DNA of 42,343 bases, taken from an uncultured Porphyromonadaceae bacterium. GTDB lineage: Bacteria; Bacteroidota; Bacteroidia; Bacteroidales; Muribaculaceae. Positions 33,231-42,343 of the stretch are shown here, in pieces (the stretch's first letter is position 1; every line of letters begins with the position of its first letter). The DNA lies in assembly GCA_947175265.1 (NCBI GenBank), contig CAMWMD010000025.1:1-42343 (forward strand), given 5' to 3'. Both the position numbers and the translations under genes were made by a program. The notes beneath the pieces were generated by a model that saw only the letters and a program-made list of their open reading frames with translations, did no database searches and had not been told where the DNA came from.

Positions 33231-35273
33231 ATGAAAATTTCAAAAGCAATTCTTTTCCTCGCTTTTGCCGGAAGCATCAACTTCGCATCAGCGCAGGAAC
33301 ATCTGAAGAGTCTCGACCCGAAAGGGATCGACCCGTCGACTCCGGCTGCAAAAGATTTCTACCAGCACGTCAACAAAGGCTGGATTGAATCTCATCCCCT
33401 CACTCCGGAATATGCAAGATACGGTCAGTTCAATATCCTGAATGACTCAAGCAACAACCGTGTACGCCGCATAGTCACCAATCTTGCCTCAAAGAATCCG
33501 GAGAAAGGGACCACAGCCTATAAGATTGCCACAATCTATGAGTCGGCAATGGATTCCGTACGCCGCAATCAACTTGGCGCAGACCCTATCAAGGGTGAAC
33601 TTGCCAAAATCGAGAATACTCCGGCAGATGGAATGGAAGACCTCTTCCTTTACATGCAGAAGAACTACTCCTCACCTTTCCTCGGCGCCGGACACATGGA
33701 GGATCTGGCCAACTCCAACGTTTATGCAATGTATGTGAGCGGTGGTGGTATCGGCCTCGGCGACCGTGATTATTATCTGAAGAATGACAAACGCAACAAG
33801 GAGGTGCGCGAGGCATACAAGAAACTCATCCAGACTCAGATGATGAATGCCGGCTACAGCAAGAAGGATGCAGCCCGCATCGTTAAAAACGTCATGAAGA
33901 TCGAGACACTTCTCGCTGATTCGACATGGACACGTGAGGAAAGCCGCAACATCCCGGCTATCTACAATCCATATCCCGCTGAGGAGGTCAAGAAGATGTT
34001 CCCCAATACTCCCTGGGATCGTCTGTTTAAAGAGACTATGGGTATAGAGACTCCCGAAACTCTTATCGTCACTACTTTCAACACTATCAAACAAGGCGAC
34101 AACCTGATGAAGTCGCTTTCTGACCGTGAGAAAAAGGATTATTATCTCTGGAAACTCGTAAACGGTGCTTCAGGCACTCTGAGCGATGATTTCTCGGATG
34201 CCAATTTCGAGTTCAACAAGGTTATGAGCGGTGTTCAGGAGCAGCGTCCTCGTTGGAAGCGTGCCCTCGGTGCTGTGGAAGGTGTGCTCGGTGAGGGTAT
34301 CGGCGAGCTTTATGTGGAGGAGTATTTCCCGCAGAGTTCGAAAGATTACATGGTAGGTCTCGTCGAGAATCTGCGCAATGCACTTGGCAAACATATCATT
34401 CATCTCCCCTGGATGAGCGACGACACCAAAGTGCAGGCTCTCAAGAAACTCAATGCGATTACCGTAAAAATCGGTTATCCCGACAAGTGGAAGGATTATT
34501 CCAAACTTAATCTCGATCCCTCTCTCTCTTATTGGGAGAACATGCATAATGCGGCTCTTTGGGAGCAGGAGGAGTATCTTGCCAAATGGGGTAAACCTGT
34601 CGACCGCACTGAATGGGGCATGACTCCTCAGACCATCAACGCTTACTACAATCCGGTGGCAAATGAGATTGTATTCCCTGCAGGTATCCTTCAGGCTCCT
34701 TTCTATGATCCTAATGCAAGTGATGCAGAGAACTATGGCGGTATCGGCGTGGTTATCGGCCATGAGTTGACCCACGGTTTTGATGATCAGGGCAGGAACT
34801 TCGACGCAAACGGCAACATGATAAACTGGTGGACTGAAGAGGATGCCGAGGCATTCGGCAAACTTGCCCAGGGTCTTGTGGACCAGTATTCTGCTGTTGA
34901 GGTTCTCCCGGGTCTCAACGCCAACGGGCAGTACACTCTCGGTGAGAATATCGCTGACCAGGGTGGTCTCCGCATAGCTCTGACAGCGTTCCTTGATGCT
35001 CAAAAGAAGAAGGGTGTAGACGTGAAGAGTGAGGAGGCAAAAATCGATGGTCTTGACCCGATGCAGGTGTTCTATCTCAACTTCGCCAACCTCTGGGCAA
35101 ACAATATCCGAGATGAGGAGATCCGTTCGCTCACTACAGGCGACGTTCACTCACTCGGCAAACTGCGCGTGAATGTATCAGTAAAGAACCTTGAGCCCTT
35201 CTTTGAGGCCTTCGGTATTCAGGAAGGCGACGAGATGTTCCGTCCCGAATCAGAACGAGTTATAATCTGGTAA
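33231..35273 (+). CDS. M13-family metallopeptidase (PepO/neprilysin-like), exported
   Basis: A 680-residue zinc endopeptidase with a signal peptide (ISKAILFLAFAGSINFASAQ). Zinc ligands are H511 and H515 in IGHELTHGFDDQGRNFD, with E512 as catalytic base, and E572 in LGENIADQGG (with D576). NAYYNPVANEIVFPAGILQ just ahead is the typical M13 substrate strand. The C-terminus lacks the CRVW ending; it ends PESERVIIW. It should cut small peptides in the periplasm or at the cell surface. It lies 31 bases after the isochorismate synthase gene and ahead of a strong terminator. Confidence 0.96.
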   Translation: MKISKAILFLAFAGSINFASAQEHLKSLDPKGIDPSTPAAKDFYQHVNKGWIESHPLTPEYARYGQFNILNDSSNNRVRRIVTNLASKNPEKGTTAYKIATIYESAMDSVRRNQLGADPIKGELAKIENTPADGMEDLFLYMQKNYSSPFLGAGHMEDLANSNVYAMYVSGGGIGLGDRDYYLKNDKRNKEVREAYKKLIQTQMMNAGYSKKDAARIVKNVMKIETLLADSTWTREESRNIPAIYNPYPAEEVKKMFPNTPWDRLFKETMGIETPETLIVTTFNTIKQGDNLMKSLSDREKKDYYLWKLVNGASGTLSDDFSDANFEFNKVMSGVQEQRPRWKRALGAVEGVLGEGIGELYVEEYFPQSSKDYMVGLVENLRNALGKHIIHLPWMSDDTKVQALKKLNAITVKIGYPDKWKDYSKLNLDPSLSYWENMHNAALWEQEEYLAKWGKPVDRTEWGMTPQTINAYYNPVANEIVFPAGILQAPFYDPNASDAENYGGIGVVIGHELTHGFDDQGRNFDANGNMINWWTEEDAEAFGKLAQGLVDQYSAVEVLPGLNANGQYTLGENIADQGGLRIALTAFLDAQKKKGVDVKSEEAKIDGLDPMQVFYLNFANLWANNIRDEEIRSLTTGDVHSLGKLRVNVSVKNLEPFFEAFGIQEGDEMFRPESERVIIW

Positions 35274-35311
35274 CATCTCCCCTGCAAATAATATCAATTA
35301 TATGCCAAATA

Positions 35312-35343
35312 AAAGCGTCACTGACCCGGGTCAGTGACGCTTT
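35312..35343. terminator. Terminator after the M13 peptidase gene
   Basis: AAAGCGTCACTGACCC and its exact complement adjoin to form a 32-bp perfect palindrome, so the hairpin has a tight turn. The T-run (CTTTA) is short on both strands. Confidence 0.75.
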
Positions 35344-35436
35344 ACCATTATCCCTGCTGAATTACCTGTTAACCCATTGGTATAACTTAAGCGGGGGAAG
35401 CAACTGATTTATAGGCTGAGCTTCAATAGGGATAAA

Positions 35437-35480
35437 AATAATGAGTTGTACCGATTCTCAATTTGGTACAACTCATTATT
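35437..35480 (-). terminator. Terminator of prs
   Basis: AATAATGAGTTGTACC pairs perfectly over 16 bases (35437-35452 with 35465-35480). On the minus strand it is followed by TTTTTATCCC. A smaller hairpin (TACTTGAA/TTCAAGTA, about 35498-35520) lies between it and the prs stop. Confidence 0.85.
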
Positions 35481-35525
35481 TATTTTAAATAGCTTCTTAC
35501 TTGAATTTTTATTTCAAGTATCTTT

Positions 35526-36470
35526 TTACTTGAAGAGGTATTGGGAGGATATCGACTGGTTGTTGTGGATACGGCGGATTGTATCGGCAAACAATTTTGC
35601 TACCGGCAAAACTACAGCCTTGGGATTCTCTTTACCGTAGGGGATTGAATCGGTGAAGATAATCTCCGTAAGACCGGATTTGATTACTCTCTCTGTGGCA
35701 GGATCGCTCATCACGGCATGGCTGCAAAGAGCACGCACTGTCTTTGCACCGAACTCAAGAAGGAGATCGGCCGCTTTGGTTATTGTTCCCGCGGTGTCGC
35801 TAATGTCGTCAACGAGAACCACATTCTTATCCTTCACATCACCAATGACCGTCATATTCGCAACGACATTCGCCTTCGCACGCTGCTTGTGGCAAAGCAC
35901 CAGAGGCACATCGAAGTATTTCGCGTAGGAATTGGCCCTCTTCGCACCGCCGACATCAGGAGAGGCAATCACCATCTCCTCAAGATGCAGACTCTCTATA
36001 TAGGGGATGAAGATAGATGATGCATAAAGATGATCAACAGGGACATCGAAGAAACCCTGAATCTGATCAGCATGGAGATCCATCGTGATGAGACGGTCGA
36101 TGCCGGCAACACTCAAAAGATCTGCCACCAATTTAGCCGCAATGGAAACCCTCGGTTTGTCCTTACGATCCTGACGCGCCCACCCGAAATAAGGGATGAC
36201 GGCTACAATCGTCGCAGCCGAAGCACGCTTTGCCGCATCAATCATCAGGAGGAGTTCCATGAGATTGTCGGAGTTAGGGAAGGTTGACTGCACAAGATAA
36301 ACCTCTGCACCACGGATTGATTCCTCGAAACAAACTTCGAACTCACCGTCGGCAAAAGTCTCAATTTTCATTTTGCCTAATTCTATGCCCAGATCCTTAC
36401 ATATAGACTCTCCAAGGTAGTGGCTTTTAGTGCCTGCGAACACCTTGATGGGCGGAAGATAATTGCTCAT
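35526..36470 (-). CDS. prs: Ribose-phosphate pyrophosphokinase
   Basis: A 314-residue PRPP synthetase. Characteristic segments are FAGTKSHYLGESICKDLGIE, MKIETFADGEFEVCFEESIR, GAEVYLVQSTF, YFGWARQDRKDKPRVSIAAK, the divalent-cation loop DLHADQIQGFFDVPVDHL, and the PRPP-binding VVLVDDISDTAGTITKAADL. It makes PRPP from ribose 5-phosphate and ATP for nucleotide, histidine and tryptophan synthesis. The length is normal. It is a single-gene unit with its own promoter and terminator. Confidence 0.97.
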   Translation of the reverse strand: MSNYLPPIKVFAGTKSHYLGESICKDLGIELGKMKIETFADGEFEVCFEESIRGAEVYLVQSTFPNSDNLMELLLMIDAAKRASAATIVAVIPYFGWARQDRKDKPRVSIAAKLVADLLSVAGIDRLITMDLHADQIQGFFDVPVDHLYASSIFIPYIESLHLEEMVIASPDVGGAKRANSYAKYFDVPLVLCHKQRAKANVVANMTVIGDVKDKNVVLVDDISDTAGTITKAADLLLEFGAKTVRALCSHAVMSDPATERVIKSGLTEIIFTDSIPYGKENPKAVVLPVAKLFADTIRRIHNNQSISSQYLFK

Positions 36471-36495
36471 ATATGAATTGGTAAAAATTGGTCTA

Positions 36496-36528
36496 CAAAA
36501 TTAGAATTATTTTTTGGAATATCCGCAA
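36496..36528 (-). promoter_or_regulatory. Promoter of prs
   Basis: On the minus strand TTG (36526-36528) and TAATTTTG (36496-36503) with 22 bases between, slightly longer than usual. The ATG follows about 25 bases on. Confidence 0.5.
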
Positions 36529-36539
36529 ATAATTCAATT

Positions 36540-38288
36540 TTATTTCTTATTCTCAGACTTCGCGTCGTCACGTTTTGACGCTCCTCGAGCCTCACGTTTA
36601 CCGATTGGAAGAACCACCGCATCAGCCGCGCTCAGGAAAAGCGACACCGTGTCGTCAGCCCTAAGATCAAGTTTATGAGGCTTCCCCCAAAGAAGATCGG
36701 CCGACACCACCTCCCCTTCAGGAATGCCTGCCGCCTCAAACGCCGCCTTTGGAATCATGACGTTGACGTGTGCCGCCTCCCTGGAGAAATTGACTATTAT
36801 GAGAAGAATGTCGTCGCCGTGATAACGCAGGAACGCAAACTGACGGTGAGGATCAAAACCCGGCTGACGGAGATTTGCATACATAAGGTCGAAGAATCCG
36901 CCTGCATAAAGAGCCTTCCTCTCATTGCACAATGTGAGCACCTTCTTATAGACGTTGCGCAGCCAACGCTCGTGAGGAGTCATGAGATCCTCATTGCATT
37001 TGCCACCGTTCATCCATCGTCTTACGGTAGACAAACTCCAGTAATCGAAGATTGTGGTTCTGTCATTGTCGCCTGCGAAACCCTCGAAGTCGCGGCCCGG
37101 CTCGCCAAGTTCCTGCCCGTAATAAATGAGGAACGGACCGCGAGATATCATCGCCGAGGTCACCAGGGAGGGAATCACCCTGAGGGAATCACCGGCGTAA
37201 GCCTTGGAGCCGAAACGCACCTCATCATGGTTCTCAAGGAAATTCAGCATCGAGTCGCCGATACCGTCCACAGTCTGCCAGCATCCGGTAAGTTGCGCTG
37301 CCGACCATCCCTGGGTCTCTATACCGACGAGGGTATCGTAAAGATTCACCTTATCATACAGATAGTCGAAACAACCGTAGTCAAGAAACGGACGGTAAAG
37401 CCCCACGTCATAAATCTCACCTATGAACATAAGATGAGGATATACCGATTTCACCTGGGGTATTGCCCAATGCCAGAATGCGAGCGGCACCATGAACACC
37501 ATATCGCAACGGAATCCGTCGACACCCTTCGAAGCCCAGTAACGGAGTATATGGAGCATCTTCATCCATGTATCGGGCACGGGGTGAAAATGGTCGGAAT
37601 TGTCATTGTAGTCGTGTCCGTAATTGAGTTTTACGGTCTCATACCAGTCGTATTGGCCGCAGAATGCGTTGAAGCAATCGTTGCCCGTTGCCTTGGCCGG
37701 GAACTCTACGTATGGAGTATCACCCTCTGCGGAGAGATTTATCGAAGGACAAAACTGCTGATTGGTGATGTAGTAATAATTATTGTTGGGAGCAAACCCC
37801 ATATCGATACGGTCTCTCGCGCCAAAGTCTTCTATCCCCTTCGGAGCGGCATCGGAATGATACACCCTCGCCGTATGATTGGGCACGAAATCAATAATCA
37901 CCTTCATCTTCTCCTTGTGAATCCTCCTCACCAGATCTTCGAATTCCTTCATACGGTCGGGCACGGATGTGGCGAGAGCCGGGCAGACATCGTAATAGTC
38001 CTTTATCGCATATGGAGAGCCGGCCTCTCCCTTCACTACGTTGGGATTATCCTTCTCAATGCCGTATTCCGAGAAATCGGTCTTTGTGGCATGTTCTATG
38101 ACACCTGTGAGCCATAGGCAATTGACACCCAATTCCTTTATGGAACGCAGTATGCGCGGTGTGAAATCCTTAAACTTGCCGCTTCCGTTCTGCTTCAGCG
38201 TGCCCCAGGGCACACAATTCGGATTCAGATTAGTAAAAATTCTCGGGAAGAGTTGATAGATGATTAACTTTTCTTTATGACTGTCCAT
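36540..38288 (-). CDS. Alpha-amylase family (GH13) glycosidase
   Basis: A 582-residue cytoplasmic GH13 enzyme without signal peptide. The four conserved regions are DFVPNH (133-138), GFRCDMVF with nucleophile D262, FIGEIYD with acid/base E291, and LENHDE with D355. The (beta/alpha)8 barrel covers about 5-440 and a small beta domain follows (ILLIIVNFSREAAHVNVMIP). It begins YQLFPRIFTN, typical of maltodextrin- or glycogen-active members. It probably cuts or rearranges alpha-1,4-glucans inside the cell; the exact product is not clear. The C-terminal tail is charged (KREARGASKRDDAKSENKK). It follows the patatin gene by 35 bases on the same strand. Confidence 0.9.
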   Translation of the reverse strand: MDSHKEKLIIYQLFPRIFTNLNPNCVPWGTLKQNGSGKFKDFTPRILRSIKELGVNCLWLTGVIEHATKTDFSEYGIEKDNPNVVKGEAGSPYAIKDYYDVCPALATSVPDRMKEFEDLVRRIHKEKMKVIIDFVPNHTARVYHSDAAPKGIEDFGARDRIDMGFAPNNNYYYITNQQFCPSINLSAEGDTPYVEFPAKATGNDCFNAFCGQYDWYETVKLNYGHDYNDNSDHFHPVPDTWMKMLHILRYWASKGVDGFRCDMVFMVPLAFWHWAIPQVKSVYPHLMFIGEIYDVGLYRPFLDYGCFDYLYDKVNLYDTLVGIETQGWSAAQLTGCWQTVDGIGDSMLNFLENHDEVRFGSKAYAGDSLRVIPSLVTSAMISRGPFLIYYGQELGEPGRDFEGFAGDNDRTTIFDYWSLSTVRRWMNGGKCNEDLMTPHERWLRNVYKKVLTLCNERKALYAGGFFDLMYANLRQPGFDPHRQFAFLRYHGDDILLIIVNFSREAAHVNVMIPKAAFEAAGIPEGEVVSADLLWGKPHKLDLRADDTVSLFLSAADAVVLPIGKREARGASKRDDAKSENKK

Positions 38289-38323
38289 TATATGATAGGG
38301 TTTTGCATTTTTCCTGAATTAAT

Positions 38324-39142
38324 TTATCTGCGTTTGTCGCCCAAGATTTTCTCAAGCGCCCGGCATCCGGTCTCATACCCGACCTTGACGCCATGTCGCA
38401 ATGCGGAAAGTTCAAAAGTCTTTATGTGGGAAAGGCTGTCGATCGTTATGACATGATCACAAAGACGTATATCCTGCGGGGTATTTGCTTTCGTCATGAG
38501 ATGAAACGACCGGTATGCTATCTCAATGACGGAGGGCTTGTAGTGGTAGGTCTTTTTCATAGGGCTGCAGTCAAGACCATAAAGCGTGGTGCAATAATCA
38601 CGTATAGCCCAGGCCGGAAGATTTCGCAATACTCCCCCATCGACGTAATTCACTCCATTGATCTTCACCGGCTGGAAGATGATGGGTATGCTGCAGGAGG
38701 CCATTACGCGAGGCACAATCTCCCCCTTGCTCCAGCCTACCGATTTTCCATGGTCGAAATCCGTGGCACATATCACTGTCGGAATCTTCATATCCTCAAG
38801 ATTCCTGACAGGGAGCCAACTCTCCAGAAGTTTGCCGAATCGGTTCAGCTTCAGGAAGCCCTCTTTTGGTATTGCCCATTCAGTAAAGTCGCTGAAACCG
38901 CTTGCCTCGGCGAAGCACTGCACGATATCATCCGTAGTCAATCCTGCTCCGTATAAAGAGGCGGCAATCGAACCGGCCGAAACTCCGGAGAGAATGTCGG
39001 GTCGTATGCCGAAACTCTCGAATGCCTTCAGGACACCTATATGGGAGAATCCCTTCGCCCCTCCTCCGCTTAGAGCCATGCCTACAGTATCGTCTTTTGT
39101 GAGGCCGAGCCGGTCAAGTATCCCCTCAATTTTCCACACCAT
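38324..39142 (-). CDS. Patatin-like phospholipase
   Basis: A 272-residue patatin-fold hydrolase, no signal peptide. The oxyanion segment SGGGAKGFSHIGVL (25-38), the nucleophile elbow GVSAGS with S55, and the DGG motif with D168 in NYVDGGVLRN give a complete Ser-Asp dyad. The protein resembles the RssA/YlbK group of bacterial patatins and should act on membrane or acyl lipids. It follows the TamB-like gene by 111 bases with a TAATTTTG box and a small hairpin (CGGAGT/ACTCCG) in between, so it may have its own promoter. Confidence 0.9.
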   Translation of the reverse strand: MVWKIEGILDRLGLTKDDTVGMALSGGGAKGFSHIGVLKAFESFGIRPDILSGVSAGSIAASLYGAGLTTDDIVQCFAEASGFSDFTEWAIPKEGFLKLNRFGKLLESWLPVRNLEDMKIPTVICATDFDHGKSVGWSKGEIVPRVMASCSIPIIFQPVKINGVNYVDGGVLRNLPAWAIRDYCTTLYGLDCSPMKKTYHYKPSVIEIAYRSFHLMTKANTPQDIRLCDHVITIDSLSHIKTFELSALRHGVKVGYETGCRALEKILGDKRR

Positions 39143-39253
39143 AGAAACTTAATTGTGAACTGTCATGAAACAGCAGATAACTTATTATACCGGAGTCTGT
39201 GAAACTCCGTTGCAAAATTAGTCATTTACCAACAAATAATTACCATTTTTCCC

Positions 39254-42200
39254 TTATTTATTTTCATTTCCCTCAATTTCCTCCTCTTCCGCCTCCTGTC
39301 GGACCTTCTCCTCCTCTTTCCCGGCGACATTCTTTCTGCGAGGACGCAGCCATTTGAAGGCATCGTCGAAATCTTTCCTGAACACTATGCCCAGGCCTTG
39401 CGTGGTCAATGCCTCGCGCAGATAATAGTTCTGGTCGTTGAAATGATTGTAGGCCTTGAGCCGGAGATTACCGCTTCTGTTGAGTAGGTATTCTATGTCA
39501 AAGTCTCCCACGAAGGTGGTTGAAGAGGTGCTCCTGTCTCTATATCCGAAATTACCGTTGATAAGGAGGCGGTTGTTGAGGAGACGTGAGGAGAGAGCCA
39601 CGTCGAATTCAACGTCAGAGAAATCTCCCTTATCACTCCTGATGGAGGGGGCAAGGGTAAATTTGTCGGTGAGTTGACCTATCATGTTGGTCAGTTGTGA
39701 AGACAATGTGCTTGAGGCTACCGCCGCCAATTCTCCTCCGTTGCTGCTTGTGCCCATATATTCAGGGGTATAGAACCTGTTGAGGGCAAGGAGGTATATG
39801 ATCTGCCGGCTCATCATATCGTCTGTGGAGATGATGCTCTTCACTTTTCTCGCCACATCCTGAGTGAGCGTAGGCAACTCTATGTCGAATGTGATGTCAG
39901 GCTGCTGCATTTCCCCCTTTACCATGAGTAGGGCATCTACCGGCACATTCGTGCGGTTGAGTTCTCTGTCGGTTGAGAAACTTTTGTCAAGATCCGAGAG
40001 GTTGGTATTTACCCTATAACTGGCCGTTATGTCGAGAATGGCGTTCATAGGGTCACCGTTGAACGAAATGGCACTTCCCTGACGAATCACGAAATCCTTA
40101 AGTATCAAATCCTGGAGTGAGAAATTATAATTACCCTCCTCCAATACATATTTGCCGAACATCTTAAGTTCGTCACTCTCGGTATCATATTCCATCTGCA
40201 GCGCGCCGTTCCCCCTGGCGGTTATCTTATCGCCGGCTACCGGATCCATCACAAGAGTGAACAAGGCATCCGGGGTCACGGAAGCCCTGACGTCAAGCAT
40301 GAAATTTGACGGTTGGCTTGCCTCAACGTTCATTTTTTTCCTGAAGGCTGCCAAAATATCCGCCACTGAGTCGGTCTTGACGACAGCCTGTTCCTTCCGG
40401 TGGTCGGAGAAGGTCAGGAAATGGTAATCCTGGGCCGCCTCCGTCTCATTTAGCACGAACGTAAAGGCCGAAGCCCCCGTGACCGCCATATCCACACTCA
40501 CAGAGACCAAGCCGGGCCAACCCCTGACGACGGCACCGCCGTTTCCGTAAACGACACCGTACCAATCCGGATTCAGGGAGGAATTGGTGTCATAACAGAG
40601 GAGATGACGGGCATCAGAAAGCCTGAAAGAAAACTTCGGGTCGTGAAAATAACGGTGGGTCAGTTCTCCGCTTAATATTGCCGAATGTCCGTCGCGGTCA
40701 TACAGGCGGAAAGAGGGTATTTCGATTTTTCCGGGTGAAAGGTACACGGAATCGCTTCCATGATAGACCGTATTGGTGTAATCGAGTTTCATAGAGAGTG
40801 AATCCGCATATATCCGTCCCGTGAGGTCGATGTCGCTGAATGTCCCGAAAAGGCTTGCCTTCCCGCTTGCATACCCTTTGACCTCAGATGAGAACGCACT
40901 CATGAAGGGCGCAAGGAAATCGACAGGTATCCTGTCGGCATCTATAGCGAAAGCGAGCGAATCGCGGGTGATCCAGATTCCTCCGTCGATATAAGCCTTC
41001 CTCATACCCCCTTTCTTCACGTCGGCCAGAATCTCCACCTTCTTGCTCTCATTTATCCAACGGCTCCTGATGCCGCCGTCGCCGAGAACCGCCCCGTTGT
41101 AACTGAGATTCTTCACAAACAGGTTATCTGTCGAAAGCAACGGCTCCTTACCGAGCACTCCATTCCCTCTTATGGTGCCTGTGGCTGTACCTCCGAATGT
41201 CACATAGTTGATGTTGAGCGTATCGAATATGTAATCGAGATCTATGTCGGCAAGACGGATCTCCACCGAATCGAGTGCGGATTTGGAGGCTGTGCCGTCT
41301 ATCTCAACAAACTGATTGTTGTGCCATACCTTCAATCCCTCCACATTCAGGGTGCCGTCGTGATAACCGAGCATACCTTTGCCGATATTCCAGCGGGCAC
41401 TTCCGGCATCGAAAATGGAGGGCTTTATCTCCACGTCCACTTCCGGCGTATGACTGAATGTGTTCCTGCTCAATGTGGCGTCAAGCGACACCTCCCCCTT
41501 GAAATCTGTATTCTCAGGTGTATTCCATCCTATGTCGGCCAAAATATTATCTTTTCCGCCCCATAGCCTCACATCTATCACCATCTCCCCCTTTTTGGCC
41601 GGCATGGTCGACGAGAAGTCAAGATTGAAATTTCCCGTTCCTCCCTCGAAATCCGCTACGAGGCGGTTGTCACGCAACAGTTTGTTCTTCCCTTGCTGCA
41701 GATATGGCAAGTCTATACCAAATTTAAGGGTGGATGAAGCGCCGTCAATCATTCCGGAAGCCACCACGGGCACAAGCAGACGCACCGGCAGACCTAAAAA
41801 TTCAGGCAGCGTGTTGTCGGGATGTATAAGGAGTGAGAAATCTGCCGCCGTCGTGAATTCCTGATTTCTCTTGCCGCATTCAAGCAGACTCGGGAAAACA
41901 CCCGACAATATACACTTTATCTCCTCGGGAATATCCTTCAGCCTGTATTGTCCGGTCAATTCCATGTCAGCCCAATCGCTCGTCAATGCCATTTTTCTCC
42001 CCTCCTCCACATTTTCCGACTGAATGGAAAGCCTCTGAAGTCTCAGTGAGGGTTTCCCCTCCGCCGCGAAGGAGAAACCGTCAAGCATGATCGTGCCATC
42101 CATGTTGTCGGGTGTATTTCCTGTAGTCCGGATATTCAATCGCGCATCTACAAGATAATCCTGATACTTGGGGAGGAATCCGAAATAACCGGGTCTCAAA

Positions 42201-42343
42201 TTCCCGAACTCACCGTCGATATTCCATCGGCTTTCCTCTCCGGAAAGGAAGACGTCGCCCGATATATCGACGCTTCCCACAGCGTTATCCATACGTAGCG
42301 CACCCTCAATGCTCCTCCCCTCCTTATGTGCCGTCAGATTTAT
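39254..42343 (-). CDS. TamB-like (DUF490) translocation/assembly protein, C-terminal 1029 residues (5' end outside window)
   Basis: The frame is open to the window edge and continues upstream of the first visible ATG (42290-42292), so the true start lies beyond 42343. The visible part is a long series of beta strands with AsmA/TamB-like repeats (for example LEVxGxLxWxxD-type units and GTIRGNGVLGKEPLLSTDNL), ending in the DUF490 domain (DITASYRVNTNLSDLDKSFS, IELPTLTQDVARKVKSIIST, MMSRQIIYLLALNRFYTPEY, LTDKFTLAPSIRS). An acidic/basic tail ends the protein (KEEEKVRQEAEEEEIEGNEN). TamB-type proteins span the periplasm and help lipid transport or insertion of outer-membrane proteins. Confidence 0.92.
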   Translation of the reverse strand: MNLTAHKEGRSIEGALRMDNAVGSVDISGDVFLSGEESRWNIDGEFGNLRPGYFGFLPKYQDYLVDARLNIRTTGNTPDNMDGTIMLDGFSFAAEGKPSLRLQRLSIQSENVEEGRKMALTSDWADMELTGQYRLKDIPEEIKCILSGVFPSLLECGKRNQEFTTAADFSLLIHPDNTLPEFLGLPVRLLVPVVASGMIDGASSTLKFGIDLPYLQQGKNKLLRDNRLVADFEGGTGNFNLDFSSTMPAKKGEMVIDVRLWGGKDNILADIGWNTPENTDFKGEVSLDATLSRNTFSHTPEVDVEIKPSIFDAGSARWNIGKGMLGYHDGTLNVEGLKVWHNNQFVEIDGTASKSALDSVEIRLADIDLDYIFDTLNINYVTFGGTATGTIRGNGVLGKEPLLSTDNLFVKNLSYNGAVLGDGGIRSRWINESKKVEILADVKKGGMRKAYIDGGIWITRDSLAFAIDADRIPVDFLAPFMSAFSSEVKGYASGKASLFGTFSDIDLTGRIYADSLSMKLDYTNTVYHGSDSVYLSPGKIEIPSFRLYDRDGHSAILSGELTHRYFHDPKFSFRLSDARHLLCYDTNSSLNPDWYGVVYGNGGAVVRGWPGLVSVSVDMAVTGASAFTFVLNETEAAQDYHFLTFSDHRKEQAVVKTDSVADILAAFRKKMNVEASQPSNFMLDVRASVTPDALFTLVMDPVAGDKITARGNGALQMEYDTESDELKMFGKYVLEEGNYNFSLQDLILKDFVIRQGSAISFNGDPMNAILDITASYRVNTNLSDLDKSFSTDRELNRTNVPVDALLMVKGEMQQPDITFDIELPTLTQDVARKVKSIISTDDMMSRQIIYLLALNRFYTPEYMGTSSNGGELAAVASSTLSSQLTNMIGQLTDKFTLAPSIRSDKGDFSDVEFDVALSSRLLNNRLLINGNFGYRDRSTSSTTFVGDFDIEYLLNRSGNLRLKAYNHFNDQNYYLREALTTQGLGIVFRKDFDDAFKWLRPRRKNVAGKEEEKVRQEAEEEEIEGNENK

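Noticed and set aside
34170..35150. Minus-strand frame of 326 codons opposite the M13 peptidase
   Set aside because: Shadow of a gene with intact zinc-site motifs; no promoter or start context.
36675..38117. Plus-strand frame of 480 codons opposite the GH13 gene
   Set aside because: Antisense to a GH13 enzyme with all four conserved regions; the frame has no family features.

Overview
This looks like chromosomal DNA of a Bacteroidales bacterium, possibly Muribaculaceae. The family is a guess from gene content; the order is firmer. Supporting signs are Bacteroidetes-type promoters (TTG about 20 nt upstream of TAnnTTTG), a surface-export-like signal after a lipobox (CSSDDE), a TonB-plug/OMP beta-barrel receptor in a PadR/PspC operon, a TamB-like giant envelope protein, and menaquinone and ETF genes of Bacteroidetes type. 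No rRNA, tRNA or CRISPR array was found.

Layout. (a) 1-3927 is an AT-rich accessory block on the plus strand: the tail of a BspA-like leucine-rich-repeat protein, a DUF6939-like protein, a DarT (DUF4433) ADP-ribosyltransferase fused to a von Willebrand A domain, a PP2C-type phosphatase, and a GH25 lysozyme. The first four are tightly packed and look like one operon. This is the most interesting part of the window: a possible ADP-ribosylation conflict system with phosphorylation-type regulation. (b) 3933-6378 is a complete but decayed IS66-family element, with 18-bp perfect terminal repeats, a one-base frameshift at the tnpA/tnpB junction and an in-frame stop just before the last catalytic residue of the transposase. 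(c) 6457-7800 is a damaged nitrogen locus on the minus strand: an outer-membrane barrel protein, only the last quarter of an ammonium transporter, and an intact promoter, Gln-rich leader peptide and attenuator-like hairpin.

(d) 7939-18780 is ordinary housekeeping DNA: a PHP phosphatase with a TPR/PD40 protein, an etfB-etfA-acyl-CoA dehydrogenase operon, an MscS channel, a Bcp-type peroxiredoxin, lepA, and a lipoprotein. (e) 18859-23808 is a second accessory block: a small acidic protein, a gene-poor stretch with three kinds of short tandem repeat and a possible transposase relic, a type II restriction-modification pair (HNH nuclease and C5 methyltransferase), a DUF5131 protein, and a 58-bp palindrome.

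(f) 23847-42343 is core again: a receptor-PadR-PspC operon with a likely PadR operator on its promoter, nfeD with an SPFH protein, ftsY-rimO-isochorismate synthase-M13 peptidase, prs, and a minus-strand run of a TamB-like protein, a patatin and a GH13 amylase. The genes at both window ends are cut by the window edge.
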